From: Phytophthora sp. 'mugwort'
Taxonomy: Eukaryota > Oomycota > Peronosporomycetes > Peronosporales > Peronosporaceae
Assembly (NCBI GenBank): GCA_033558025.1
Contig: JAUCEF010000006.1
Location: 3,534,001 to 3,598,000 of the forward strand
Direction: 5' to 3'
Length of the DNA stretch: 64,000 bases
The notes under the pieces were generated by a model, which did no database searches, was not told the origin of the DNA, and worked only from the letters and a program-made list of their open reading frames with translations. The position numbers and the translations under genes are program-made. Below, in pieces: positions 32,804 through 43,187 of this stretch; positions within the stretch are counted from its first letter, which is position 1, and the number at the start of each line of letters is the position of its first letter.

Positions 32804-34706
32804 TTTAATGACATTGTCTTGTCCAGCTGTGAGTAATGCGGCGTTGTGGACCCAACGCGTGCAAGTGATGAAACTGTGTTGCGTTTCGAAGACTAGCGCC
32901 ATGCACATCCGGGAAGTGTCTACAATATACAGAACTTCTTCAGAGCTACAAGCCACCAGGTCGCCACATACTTGAAGAGATGAGATCCACTTTGTGGCTA
33001 ACTGCAGCACAGCGGGTGATTTTTTGGCTGTTGGGCGGAACGTATTTCCATAGAGGAGCAGCCGTCCGTCCTTTGTTGAGCAAAGTAATCGGCCATTCGA
33101 AAGCGGAGCGCTAGCATACACTGGTGAGCCAACATTGTCGAGGCGTCCAAGATGGGCAAAGTTCTTGGCACTGAAGAGCTGGATAGTTCCGTCATTTGAT
33201 CCAGTAACTACCACAGAGCACAGCTCTGAATGTGTGTGGCTTGTGGAAACCGAAGTGGTAGCTTTGCTTGTGCTCATGTCGACGATACATTGAACAGTGC
33301 TCTTGTGAGCGTAGTAGATCCTGGCACAAGGTAGGTGGTGATCCGATAAATGCTCCGGGCTACTAGCGTTGAGCGAGCTAATATCCCAAAAGCAAACGGA
33401 TCCGTCTGCAGCACCAGAACAAATATGCTCGGGCTGAATATCGAAGCAGGTGACGCGAGAATGGTGTGCCCGTAATTCGTACAGGAACTGGCCAAGCTCA
33501 GCATTCCACAATCGCAGCGTGTAGTCATCGGAACAACTGAGGATATGGTTTGGGAGTGTAGCTGGCAGTCGCACTTGAGTTACATGACCAGAATGGCCCG
33601 TGAGGACGTGAAGGAGGTTGAACGAACTAGTTGTGCAGTCATATAATCGCAGCGTATTGTCGTGCGAGCCTGAGATTAGCCAGCGTACGTTTAGGTCAAG
33701 ACAGGACACTACATCATGGTGGCCATAGATGGTGTGAAGACACTCAAATGTGACCTGGGACCATATTTTGACTGAGCCATCCACGGAACAGGACACAATA
33801 AATCGATCGTCGTGTGCTACGAGAGCGCAAACACTCGCAACATGCCCCACCAGGTTCTCTGGATGTAAATTCGTAAACCAAGTTGGCGTGGTCGACCATT
33901 CACTGCCGGAATTGTTGCCTTCCTCGAACTTGTCCATGTCTGTCCGTGGTGACTGCGTGGCTCTATGGATTGATGATCGACGCGATCGAGAAGCCAGCTG
34001 TGGGGTCGTAGGCACCGTACTGAATCCACAAAAAGAGTGTGTCATTAACTCAAGCATTATAAACACCCCACAAAAAGCCGAAAACTTAAATGATTCCGTA
34101 CCCGATGTCTGCTTGATTTTCACCAACTTGCAGTGACGTCTTCAGTCCTACTCGAGGCCTAGACCCGCTTTCAACCACTGGCCCAGGAAATCGTGCCTCG
34201 CTCTCTTTACTTGCTCCCTCCATCTGGCTTTGCTGCTGTTGCTGCAGACAATCCCCATCGATATGTCCATTCGTGACATCTCCTCTAGTCTGACACGGTT
34301 CCATCAAATGAAGCAGCACTTCCGCATTTGTTTGTCCTGCTGCGCCTTGATCTCCGTGCTCTGGTTGCAAGCTTTGCTTCTTGCTGCCGTACTCCGCCGC
34401 TCTATTCGTCTGCTGTTTGTCCCAATTCTCTAGATGCCGCGTCCCTCCTCTTGTGCCCTCTCTCGGTCTCTGTATTTGTCTCCGCGGTGTCGCCACCGCC
34501 TTCTCTCCATGAGCTTCTCGCTGTCTTGAACTTAAAGACGCAGAAGTTGAAGACGCTTGATGGCCTCCTCGGCGTGGAGACAGATGCCGCTCCGCTTCAA
34601 GTCGCTTGTCTCGCTCTAGACGATGCAATGCACACGAACAAAGTGGTGGGTGGGTGTCCTTGCGAGACACACGCGCGGGGCTGGGCGGCGCCACGCCGAA
34701 CCACAT
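32786..34706 (-). CDS. WD40-repeat protein with disordered N-terminal extension
   Basis: The main exon (34019-32786) encodes about seven WD40 blades. Visible pieces include CSVDGSVKIWS, SGSHDNTLRLYD, SCSDDYTLRLWN, SGAADGSVCFWD, TGSNDGTIQLFS and TAGQDNVIKLW at the C-terminus. An 82 bp GT-AG intron (34101-34020, GTACGGAATC...GTGGATTCAG) joins it in phase to an upstream open frame starting at ATG 34706, which gives about 612 residues. The N-terminal part is low-complexity, charged and has a short Gln run. If this intron is not used, translation could start at ATG 33937 (MDKFEEG). WD40 propellers are protein-interaction scaffolds. No partner or catalytic domain is visible, so the specific role is unknown. 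The WD40 part is certain; the N-terminal model is moderate. Confidence 0.75.
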
Positions 34707-35040
34707 ATCGACAGAAGAGGCTAACTGCCATCAAAATTTGCTGCAAGGCGACAGTTATCGCTTAAATTAGTCGAACAACGCTTCAGCGGTGGATTCGTTG
34801 TGTTCATGTAGATCTTGGCAGTACTTGCGGGCGAGGCTCTTAGAGCGTGCGGAGATGCGTTTATCTGGGGGACGAGACCAGGCGTCAGATTGAAGCCTCA
34901 CATTTTATTGCCACGTGCAGCCAAGTTTGCAGTGCAAGGTGATGGTCGATGGGCTATTTTGACTTCAGGACTACTGCGAATCAGCGAAGCCCCATTTGGG
35001 TGTACCGGTGAGATTCACTACAGTATACACTGATTTACAC
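34707..35040. other. Stretch without a recognised gene
   Basis: Short open frames only (for example plus 34815-35033). It probably contains the WD40 gene promoter and ends at the Gypsy-2 5' LTR. Confidence 0.35.
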
Positions 35041-35401
35041 TGTCAGTAAATGTCAGTCGGTAAAGCTCTATTGTCAGTTAATGTCAGCAACGACACAGAG
35101 CTAAACTGACTTCTTAGCCTAAGAAGTCACTGCCGTGACATCACGGATAAGTACCACACATATGGTACAAGGGATCTCATAGTCACCCAATAGGATAACA
35201 TCCAGGATACTTTATAGGTGACTTACAGTTAGTATGTAGACGCAACAAGGAGATCACCAATAAATATATTCAGTCTTATAACTACCTAACTCGGTAACAG
35301 TCCCTTCATACCGGGGACTTAAGAACTGCCGTTCACTGAGAGTTTGTATATTATCTGGATGTTACACTTCCTGTGCGCAAGGTGTTGTGTGACCCGTCAC
35401 A
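35041..35401 (+). repeat. Gypsy-2 5' LTR
   Basis: It starts TGTCAGTAAATG and ends CCGTCACA. It shares with 41522-41888 the blocks TAGTATGTAGACGCA, AAATATATTCAGTCTTA, AACTGCCGTTCACTGAGAG and CAAGGTGTTGTGTG. A perfect 10 bp stem (TGACTTCTTA, 35107-35116, with its complement 35120-35129) lies near the start. The TTGGCAGCAC just after it (35403 onward) is a candidate primer-binding site. Confidence 0.75.
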
Positions 35402-35470
35402 CTTGGCAGCACTTGTAGTCAATCCACGCCTACGCGGGTTACTACCTGAAACCTCTGAGGTCCTAGCAAC

Positions 35471-36355
35471 ATGGTCCGGAACGAGTTTCCCCATCTGAAC
35501 GACTCACAATTTGAGTTCGTTTGTAAGATGGCTGAACATCTTTGGCATGGATGCCTTGCACAGCTTGGCATCGTCCACGCAAGCTGAGCAGGTCGAGCGT
35601 GTGAATGCGTTCGACATATACGAGCAGGGGCCCATCGAACACGTTCGAAGCAACCTGCCGGTTCCGACTGCAGAGCCTAAAGCGGTCTATCGAAGCCGTT
35701 GAGGCTGAATGTATACCCCTATGAGGGGAAGGAAGGTGAAAATCTTATCTTCTGGGTGCGCGAAGTTGAGCTCGCAATGGTTGCGGTTCTCATCTCTTCG
35801 GAGCACCTCCGAGTGGCTTTCGCCCTCTCCAACCTTAGCGGTCGTGCTAAGCGTTAGGCGTATACGCGGGAAGCGGCAACACCTAGATGCTTCGCATGCT
35901 GGGCTCAGCTGTGTGAACAACTTAGAGCCGCGTTCCTTCCGGCGAACTACGAGTACCACCAGCGGCCACACTTCCTGTTATGTAAACAGGGAATACGTGA
36001 ACTGCACGAATACGTCCAGGAGATGCGGGAGCTCATCGCATCCGTCGCAGGAAATCCACTCCATGAACACATCAAGGTGACGGTATTTATGGACGGCCTA
36101 AGCGTAGGCATGGCCCGCACTCAGTTATTTTCAGGTGCAGGTCAACATTCTGGAAGAGGCATCCAAGTCGCTCTCCAAGAGGAGCACAGTCACCGCCAGG
36201 CGCGCACGCCGGCGGCTGTGACCAGGGGAAGCGACACAGTCGCGGGGCCCCAAGCGGGCCAGGTCCCATGGAACTTGGGCTCGCCGAGCAGCATGATATT
36301 CGCTGGTAGCTGCGGTAAGCTAGGGCACATAACACATGCCTGTCCTGCGGGGTGA
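35471..36355 (+). pseudogene. Gypsy-2 gag (broken)
   Basis: Reading starts at ATG 35471 (MVRNEFPHLNDSQFEF). It shifts frame near 35540 and again near 35690, and continues as LRLNVYPYEGKEGENLIFWV, EHLRVAFALSNLSGRAKR, CEQLRAAFLPANYEYHQR and QGIRELHEYVQEMREL. This is a retrotransposon Gag (capsid) region. It ends near a zinc-knuckle remnant SCGKLGHITHAC (about 36310-36345) that lacks the first cysteine. Stops include a TAG at about 35856. Gag would form the particle shell and bind RNA. Confidence 0.75.
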
Positions 36356-36442
36356 CAACGAAAGTGTTTCCCTCCCAAGCCCATCGAGCTCAAGGGTCGC
36401 TGGCAAAGGCCTCGACCCCACGGGCAGGGGGACGCAGGGCAC

Positions 36443-36530
36443 TAGTATGGGCGGGGCGCCCTACTGAGGAAGTTCTAAGTCTTCATTAGTATGGGCGGGG
36501 TGCCCTACTGGGGAAGTTCTAAGTCTTCAT
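36443..36530. repeat. 44 bp tandem duplication
   Basis: TAGTATGGGCGGGGCGCCCT... (36443-36486) is repeated immediately at 36487-36530 with two differences (C/T and A/G). It lies between gag and protease and helps destroy the frame. Confidence 0.85.
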
Positions 36531-36580
36531 GAGCGGGGCGGGGGTGGCGCGAACCATGGAGACTTAACTCCTGGAAGTCT

Positions 36581-37000
36581 TTGCACTCTCGAATTGAAGA
36601 AGGGCAGCGTTGGGCTGCTAGTAGTACACGTAAGTGTATGGGGATATACCCATCCCTTCCGAGTCTTGATATATACTCCGGAGCATCGAAGAACTTCGCA
36701 CGCCGCCAGACTGTTGCGGGGAACAGCAACAAGTTAGCTGATGCTTTACGAAAAAGCAAGGCAACGGGACAGTGCGGTACAACTGGCCGACGGAAAGGTG
36801 ATTACCGTTCCCAAGATCCATGTGGATCTAGCTGTGAAGTTCGAGGATTCGACAGCATGGAACAGTTTACTGTCCTAGAGATGGACAAGTATGACTTGAT
36901 CCTGGGCATGCCCTGGCTCGAGAAACATGAGCCATGGATAGATTGGCGAAATAAAGCCATCGAGGCCAGCCGGCCGCAGTTACTGGCAGAGCATTGGTGA
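36581..37000 (+). pseudogene. Gypsy-2 aspartic protease with active-site Asp replaced
   Basis: The open frame carries IYSGASKNFARRQTV where retropepsins have I-D-S-G-A-S, so the catalytic aspartate is tyrosine (about 36677). The second motif is intact: FTVLEMDKYDLILGMPWLEK (about 36865-36925), followed by HEPWIDWRNKAIEA. The position after gag and the motif order support protease. The copy cannot be catalytically active. Confidence 0.8.
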
Positions 37001-37247
37001 ATCATGTTCCCACCTCTGCCAGGAACTGGGCGTCTGAAAGGGTGCCGGGATGCAGGAGCATCCAGTGAAGTTTGGGGAGCCGCCGGCGTATTGAGCGACT
37101 GCCTCGAAGCGGTGGCAGCAGAAGCTGCACCTGGTCGAGTGCGGCAGTCCGTACAGGATAGCCCTCGACCCCGCCGGAATCTAAACCGGCGGCCAAGGCT
37201 TCAAGAGTGGCGGGCCGGGTGGCACCGGCCAGGTGGATAACCTAGGT

Positions 37248-37391
37248 CCACACTAAGTCGCCCAGACTGAAACTGGCGAGGAAGACGCAGAATGCGCTTC
37301 CTGTGTGGGTAACCTTGTTCCACACCAGGTCGCCCAGACCACAAGTGAAGAAGAAGTGGCGGAACGCGCTTCTTGTGTGGGTAACCAAGTT
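37248..37391 (+). repeat. 72 bp in-frame tandem repeat in Gypsy-2
   Basis: Two units (37248-37319 and 37320-37391) and a partial third start with CCACAC and encode a 24-residue repeat in one frame, with core ASCVGNxVPHQVAQT. The period is a multiple of three and the protein pattern is better preserved than the DNA. The repeats may therefore have been part of the protein linker between protease and RT. Confidence 0.7.
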
Positions 37392-37639
37392 CCACACGAA
37401 GACATTGAGGCTTTGGACGTCGCCAATGAGATGTCCACAGCCATGGGTAATGGGTAACAAAGTACCACGTCACTGGGGCCGTCGACGACATAGTCGACAC
37501 CGCAAATCGAGGCTGAAGTCGTTTCAGACTGGAATCGACCGGAACCCAGTGCCCGGATTCTTCCGACGCGACCAGTGGAAGAGTGTTATCACATCCACGA
37601 CGGTGAGACCGGCCATCGGGTCAGAGCAGGCGTCATCCA

Positions 37640-38720
37640 GCTAGAGCCGCTGCCCGAGATGTCAAAGTTCCTGAACCTCGAACAGTTGACACCGACAGAT
37701 TTCCTGGCCAACCTGAAGACAAGGGAGATCGCGGAGGTGGTACTCGTGAAGCAAGAGTCTACTTCTGAGGAACTGAATTCCTCCTAGGTTATGGACGAGG
37801 ACGTCCTGGAGGCATTCTCCTCCCAGCGTGCTTCGCGCTGGTGTCTGAGATTCTAAGAACCCGAAGGGTACCTGTGTATCCTTTGGTGAAGGGGTTGCGG
37901 TCGTGGTGCCCAAGGATCCACCGTCCAACTCCACCGAATCGTGGGATCAGGCACGAGATTGATCTGGTGACTGCCTAGCGAGCAGTGCGAGGTCGTTGAT
38001 GCCTTTTTCGCCGACAAGGCCAAGACATGCATGATGCAAGAATCGGAATATCCGCACTCGACACCGACCTTCTGCGTTCGGAAGCCAAACGGGAAGTGGC
38101 ATCTGGTTAATGCTGTCAACAAGCTGAACAGCGCGACAGTGCCTGAACAGACACCCATCCCACGAAAGGATGTATTGTTGAAAAACATGACCGGGTGCGA
38201 GTTGTACAGCGCCTTGGATCTGGCGGACGGATATTACCAGGTTCTGATGCGGCGAGAGCGACATCCCGCTCACTGCAGTGAGCACTCCGATCGGTATGTT
38301 CTGGGAGTGGCTTGTGATGCCACATGTCCTGTCTACGCCTGTCTAATGACCCGGCGACGTTCAATCGCCTCACGAGTTGTTTAGACCGCTGTGCGTACGC
38401 ACAGTCGTACTTTGACGACATCGTCGTCCGTAGCCGTGCCGACGGAGGCAAGACGGCTATGGGGGGGGGGCATCTGGAGCACCTCTGTGAAGTTTTAGTG
38501 GTCATGATAGCAAATATGCTCTATGCCGACATCGGCAAGTGCGTCTGCGCGGCGCAAGAGATCAAAGTTCTCGGTTGCTTCGTCAGCAGCGTTCGCATTC
38601 GAGCCGACCCGGAGAAGGTCAAGGCCATTTCGGCTTGGCCAACTACCTCCCCAAGTATAGCGAGCGGTACGCGGGCCTGGCTGGACCCTTTCGGATCTTC
38701 TGAAAAGGATACCGACTGAC
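37640..38720 (+). pseudogene. Gypsy-2 reverse transcriptase (broken)
   Basis: The plus strand shows a pre-RT segment and then ESEYPHSTPTFCVRKPNGKW (about 38041-38100), NKLNSATVPEQTPIPRKDVL (about 38120-38178), CELYSALDLADGYYQ (about 38197-38240) and LSNDPATFNRLTS (about 38340-38380). The catalytic block YFDDIVV (about 38410-38430) and CAAQEIKVLGCFVSS (about 38548-38592) follow. Frames change near 37800, 38260 and 38330. A ten-base G run at 38461-38470 and a 19-base G run at 38723-38741 disrupt the end. The RT family is clear. Confidence 0.82.
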
Positions 38721-38803
38721 CCGGGGGGGGGGGGGGGGGGGCGTGAGCACCAAGAAGCCTTTGCCAATGTCATGGAAAGCCTTCCGAAGGCGCCCGTCCT
38801 GAC

Positions 38804-39214
38804 ATGCCGGACGAGACGAAGCCGTCCAGCATCGTCTGCGATGCATCCTATTATGCAATCGGGTGTGCATTACTGCAACACGATGCAGCAGGACGTGAAC
38901 GAGTGATCTCGTTTCAGTCCAGGCAGCTCAAGGCTGCCGAACGGAACTACCCTGTTCATGACAAGGAGCTGCTTGCCATGAAGTACGCCCTTGTCATGTT
39001 CCGGGTGCACTTCCTGGGCTCACAGCCCTTTGTGATCTACACTGATCACGCATCCCTACGGACGGCGACAAATTCGCCGCATCTGTCCCAAAGGATGGCG
39101 AGGTGGCTGTCCTACTTCGCGGAATATAACTTCCGCGTCGAGTACAAGCCTGGAAAAGCTCAATGTGCTTGCCGATGCATTTCACGAGGCCGGACTATGA
39201 GACGGCGAACATAA
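38804..39214 (+). pseudogene. Gypsy-2 RNase H domain
   Basis: A continuous frame reads SSIVCDASYYAIGCALLQHD, then ERVISFQSRQLKAAERNYPV, HDKELLAMKYALVMFRVHFL and VIYTDHASLRT, as in Ty3/Gypsy RNase H. The acidic residues D (CDAS), E (KELLAM) and D (YTDHAS) are visible. It ends at VEYKPGKAQCACRC, after which the frame departs from the expected ADALSR motif. This is one of the better kept domains of the element. Confidence 0.82.
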
Positions 39215-39419
39215 GGTGCGCCACCTATATGATCAGATACGCATGGCGTAGCGGGGTGACCAAGCCCTGGCACCGTTGGTGCATTTCTGGCCGCTGACAA
39301 GGAAGCCAAGGCCGAGAGGCTCACGCCACGTAAGAGAACCCGGCTCCATCGATAAGAGTGGGCCGATGGCCTACTATTGAGAGTAGCCCCATGAACCCCC
39401 TCAGGTAGCCGTTCCAAGC

Positions 39420-39875
39420 GACGATGATCTCAAGTTTGGCATCCTACAAGAGGCGCACGATGCGCCATCCAGCGGTCACTTGGGCCGCGAGAAGACCTTC
39501 CAATCGGTCGCTCAGTACTTTTGGTGGGCCCACATGTACAAGTGGGTCGGACAGTACGTGAAGACATGTGAAACATGTTAGCGGGTGAAATCCGCCGGGC
39601 ACGCCTCGGCTCCTTTGCAGAGCCTGCCCGTTCCAGCGGACTGCTGGAAATCGATGAGTCTGGACTTCATCTTTGGACTTGCAGCCGACGGCCACGGAAA
39701 CACCAGCATCTTGGTGTTCGTGTGCCGTCTGAACAAGATGATACGTCTTGCTCCGGTCAAAGACACAGTGACTGGGGAACAGGCTGCGAAGCTGTTCCTG
39801 GATGGCGTTTTCCGCCATCATGATCTGCCGGAGACAATTGTCTCGGATCGTGACCCGCGGTTTACCGCCGCGTGA
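39420..39875 (+). pseudogene. Gypsy-2 integrase, truncated in the core
   Basis: H-H-C-C zinc-binding part: HDAPSSGHLGREKTFQSV and YVKTCETC (39450-39575), with a TAG directly after CETC. The catalytic core follows: SMSLDFIFGLAADGHGN with the first Asp (about 39655-39705) and ETIVSDRDPRFTAA with the second (about 39832-39872). A stop ends it there. The remainder of the core, including the glutamate, is missing, and within about 25 bases the sequence resumes at the chromodomain. Confidence 0.8.
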
Positions 39876-39889
39876 TAGTCGGTCTCCCC

Positions 39890-40104
39890 ATTACGGTCGA
39901 GGAGAGGCGGTGGTGCCTTCGAGTGTTCACGGGAAGCACCAGCTCCGCGTGAAGTGGAGGGGGTACTCGGAAGCTGAGTGCTCCTGTGAGCCGTACGAAC
40001 AGCTCCAGTCTGACTGCCTGAAGGCTGTCGCGATCTGGGAACAGAATCGGCGGCGGCTTCGTAAGTTGTTCGGGCTTTCTTACCCGAACGGGGTGTGGTC
40101 GTAG
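39890..40104 (+). pseudogene. Gypsy-2 chromodomain
   Basis: The frame reads HQLRVKWRGYSEAECSCEPY and EQLQSDCLKAVAIWEQ, matching the chromodomain pattern (VKWRGY...S/TWEP..QL) found at the C-terminus of chromovirus integrases. It ends at a stop at 40102-40104. In active elements it guides integration to marked chromatin. Confidence 0.75.
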
Positions 40105-40217
40105 CGCCAAGACCATACCCGCGCTCATCATGAGCGCTAGAAGCGGAATGCTTTTGCAGCTCTCTCGAGAGAGCTGCCGTTTTTTGCCTACCACATGGGC
40201 AAACTCAATACGCAGAT

Positions 40218-41333
40218 CTAGGAGGTCAAGGATGGCCTCCGGGATGAGATCCTGCCGGAGAACCTCGAGTTGTCCTTGTGAGCAACGCGCAGTTGCCCAC
40301 TTTCAAAAGACGGCCTCGGCCTCTTGGAAGGAGTCGCAGTGTGGGCATCACGGCTGGATAGCCCCATACAGGTCGCAGTCCCGACCGGAGCTCTGGCTTC
40401 TTGCGCTGGCTCGTGAACTCCTTGAGCGGTATGTTGTGCGGTGCCTACGCACCGAGCGATGCTCACGTTTTGGAACAGGAGCTGCTTGGCCACCAGGTGG
40501 TGCTCATAAGCCCCCGAGAAGAGCGCCCGCCAAGAAGCACGCGAGGCGGTTGGAGCTGACCCATGTAGGCGTCGGCACCGTGGGACTCCTCAGGAGAGAA
40601 GTACCCGGGAGCGCAAGGCGGTTTCCCATGAACAGGTGAAGAGTTCTTCACAGGCGACCGGGTCGCCGGGGCCCGCACCCCTTATAACTAACAGCCTGGT
40701 ACTCCGACTGTTGCCATCGAGATCGTTGGAGATCTCTCGACCGACTTGGCCCTCTTCCTCCTCGTCGGAAGAAGAACTGAAGAGGCCCTTGTTCGAAGCG
40801 TGAGAGTCCCATACCCTTCACGGATCGGAGAACTGGAAGCAGCCCGCCGCTTACGGCTGACTTCCGAGGCTGCTACAGCCTTCGCAGCCTTGAATGCGGC
40901 AGTTGCCTCGGCGAGCGTCAAGTTCTTGACCGGAGAAAACGAGGTTTCTCTTCATCCTCCTTGGGTGAGTCTGGGCTCCCCTGGCGCTCGGGCGTCTTCT
41001 GCGCGTCGCCATCGTCGCCGTTATGGCTAGACATCGGGGTACGGCACCCAAGCGAGTCCGACTGACTCGGGTCGCCGTTAGCCCCCTTAACGAGCGGGAT
41101 CTCGTTATCGCCCCAGGACATGGGAGACTTGTCCGAGTGCTCCTCATAGTCCACGAGGAGCTCAGGGACTTCCTCAGGCGGGTCAGGTGCCTTGGGGTCA
41201 CCTTGGATGCCACCTTGGTGGATTACTTAGCGGCAGAGCCTTTGCCGGACGGCTTAGAGCTCTTAGCCTGCTGCTTGGAAGCAACAGGCTTGGCAGGCGC
41301 TTTCGCACCGCTGCCAGACCGAGTCTTGGCCAT
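40218..41333 (-). pseudogene. Antisense ORF between Gypsy-2 pol and 3' LTR (broken)
   Basis: The minus strand starts MAKTRSGSGAKAPAKPVASK at ATG 41333, a Lys/Ala/Ser-rich start. After a stop and a frame change it continues with an acidic part ELLVDYEEHSDKSPMSW (about 41165-41110). Next come LTLAEATAAFKAAKAVAASE (about 40921-40860), a basic stretch RKRRAASSSP, and finally YEHHLVAKQLLFQNVSIARC (about 40505-40450), ending near 40218. The composition is protein-like and consistent across the frameshifts. I do not recognise a family. Antisense ORFs in this position are known for some plant Gypsy elements. Confidence 0.5.
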
Positions 41334-41509
41334 GCTGAGGCTGACGTGGAAGCCAAGAAGAAGAAGAGCACGCGGAAGTGCTGGGGCTTAAAAGGAAATG
41401 AGCCGGCTGCGAAGACCAACCGCAGCGAAGTCGATGTAATCCGACTTGGAGAGTGAAAGGCGACGACTTCGTTTTACTCGCCCTGGATGGTCGGTAAACT
41501 GAACCTAAG

Positions 41510-41521
41510 TGGGGGGGGGGG
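41510..41521 (+). promoter_or_regulatory. Poly-G tract at the polypurine-tract position of Gypsy-2
   Basis: Twelve G directly precede TGTAAGGGGG, the start of the 3' LTR. This is where the plus-strand primer (polypurine tract) should lie, so the tract is probably an expanded PPT. Confidence 0.5.
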
Positions 41522-41888
41522 ATGTAAGGGGGTTACATGAAGAGTGTCAAGTCCCTCTTCAGAGCAAGTGTACCCAAGTACACTAAGTGATGTAGCCAAA
41601 CATCACTATGACGTCAACGGTAATGACGTCATGGATAGGTACCACAAATATGGTACAAAGACCTCAGAGCCACTCAATAGGATAACATCTAGGGTACTTT
41701 ACAGGTGACTAATAGTTAGTATGTAGACGCATTGAAGTGGTCACCTGTAAATATATTCAGTCTTAAATCTACCTAATTTTAGTAACAGTCCCACAGGCCA
41801 GGGACTAATGAACTGCCGTTCACTGAGAGTTTGTATACTATCCGGAAGTCATATGCCCTATGGGCAAGGTGTTGTGTGCCCCGTGTGT
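41522..41888 (+). repeat. Gypsy-2 3' LTR with two TGACGTCA sites
   Basis: It is colinear with the 5' LTR from about GGTACCACAAATATGGTAC onward but diverged in its first 120 bases. TGACGTCA, the palindromic CRE/bZIP site, occurs at 41609-41616 and 41624-41631. The 5' LTR has only a degenerate TGACATCA. The end is placed near CCGTGTG by comparison with the 5' copy. Confidence 0.72.
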
Positions 41889-43187
41889 GGTATGCGGTAT
41901 CGGCTCACCATTAACGTCGGCTATGCGGCATAGCAACATAGTCAAAGGAATCGTTTCTTGCTTGTCCACTTGAAGAGGGTATTCTGCGTCGTCGTCAAGG
42001 ATCTCCAGCACAACAGCCTGTCGGTACTCACGTTTATCTCCTCACACGTACTGCCATGAATAGTATTCAACTGTTTCTCCGGCGCGAAGATACTCACACT
42101 TAAGCTGACTCGCGTGTAGACTCATCGAGGCTTGCCGGTTGTTTGTGTTGTGTGTGGACTTTCGTAAAGCGATGCACATGCTGCGTTGGTACAATGTTCC
42201 ACTATTATGGTACAATAGTTATGTCCTGTCGCTGACGTGTCTGCGTTTAAGAATGCCTGCCTGCTGTTATCACCTCCCCTTTTTCAAGGGGAGCTGCTAG
42301 CAACAGGCATCGATTTTTAGCAACAGGCAGGGATGCAAAAACACTGCGCAACGGGAGATTTACCATTTGCCTCATGCCACTTGATAGTGCTGCTACCAGG
42401 CTACCACGTCTGGTCCACCTCAGCATGATTGCAATATCGAAGCGACACAACGCCGGCGTGGCGGCTCCACAGCCGCTGTTGAGCCCGTATCGCCCGCAGC
42501 GAAGTCCTATTTCAGCTTTGAGGACCACCTGTTTAGATAACTCGCAAGACTCACGAGCACCTGGCTATCAATGATAGGTATTCTGATCTCAAGTTCGAAG
42601 TCGAGCTCTGCTGAGCAGACTAGTCGGGTACTCCTTGTCGACTAGTGTGCGGTAACTCTCAATGTAACGCAGAGGCATGCACTACAAGCGCCACCGACCT
42701 GGTCGTGGGGTGTGTGATTCAGACAGGAGAGTGACAGCAGAGTCTCTCGGCTGGCGTTGGCGGGCAGGTGGTGCCCGTCCGCGGATTGGACTTGAAGACC
42801 GGCGGAGAAGCTTTCTTTAGCTTGGTGGGGATGCCTGGATTCCGCAGTCGTGGCCAATTGGAGGCACGTGCAATCACTTCCAGTGCCAAGAAAACTCGCA
42901 CAGAATGAAAGTGTAGCTTTTTTTATTGCTTGATGTCCACACTATGTTCGATGAAATCGAATACGTAAGAAAAATGTTTGTATCTCTCGTACGTGAGATG
43001 TGTGGTGCTCATTTTTTCTCCCCGCGCCATCGGCAAACTTTTATCTTGGGGTGTTGTTCTTGCGACTGACAAATACATCTCGAACCAATGCACGATCAGT
43101 ACACCACAGCTATGACCATCACGTTGACGCCCCCCCCCCCTTCTGAAAACGTCCGAATTTGCATATTCGCCTTGGGGTTTATGTCCT
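41889..43187. other. Intergenic stretch with a hairpin; no gene recognised
   Basis: Short ORFs only. It contains the hairpin at 42255-42309, listed separately, and an 11-base C run at 43130-43140. Confidence 0.35.
42255..42330. repeat. Imperfect hairpin with TAGCAACAGGCA direct repeat
   Basis: GCCTGCTGTTATCACCTCCCC faces GGGGAGCTGCTAGCAACAGGC across a short T/A loop, with about 16 of 21 positions pairing. TAGCAACAGGCA occurs at 42298 and again at about 42318. The same arm (GCCTGTTGCTAGCAACTCCC) recurs at about 46350-46370. Confidence 0.55.

Larger units (their letters stand above)
35041..41888 (+). mobile_element. Gypsy-2: degenerate Ty3/Gypsy chromovirus with both LTRs
   Basis: Two diverged LTRs (35041-35401 and about 41522-41888) flank gag, protease, RT, RNase H, integrase and chromodomain in plus orientation, plus 1.4 kb that carries a broken antisense ORF. 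Numerous stops and frameshifts, a substituted protease aspartate and a deletion joining integrase to chromodomain make it inactive. It belongs to a different family from Gypsy-1: the sequences differ and there is no archaeal RNase H. LTR divergence is large, so the insertion is old. Confidence 0.88.

Noticed and set aside
36443..36530. CRISPR-like array
   Set aside because: Only two adjacent 44 bp copies without spacers; it is a simple tandem duplication in a eukaryotic element.
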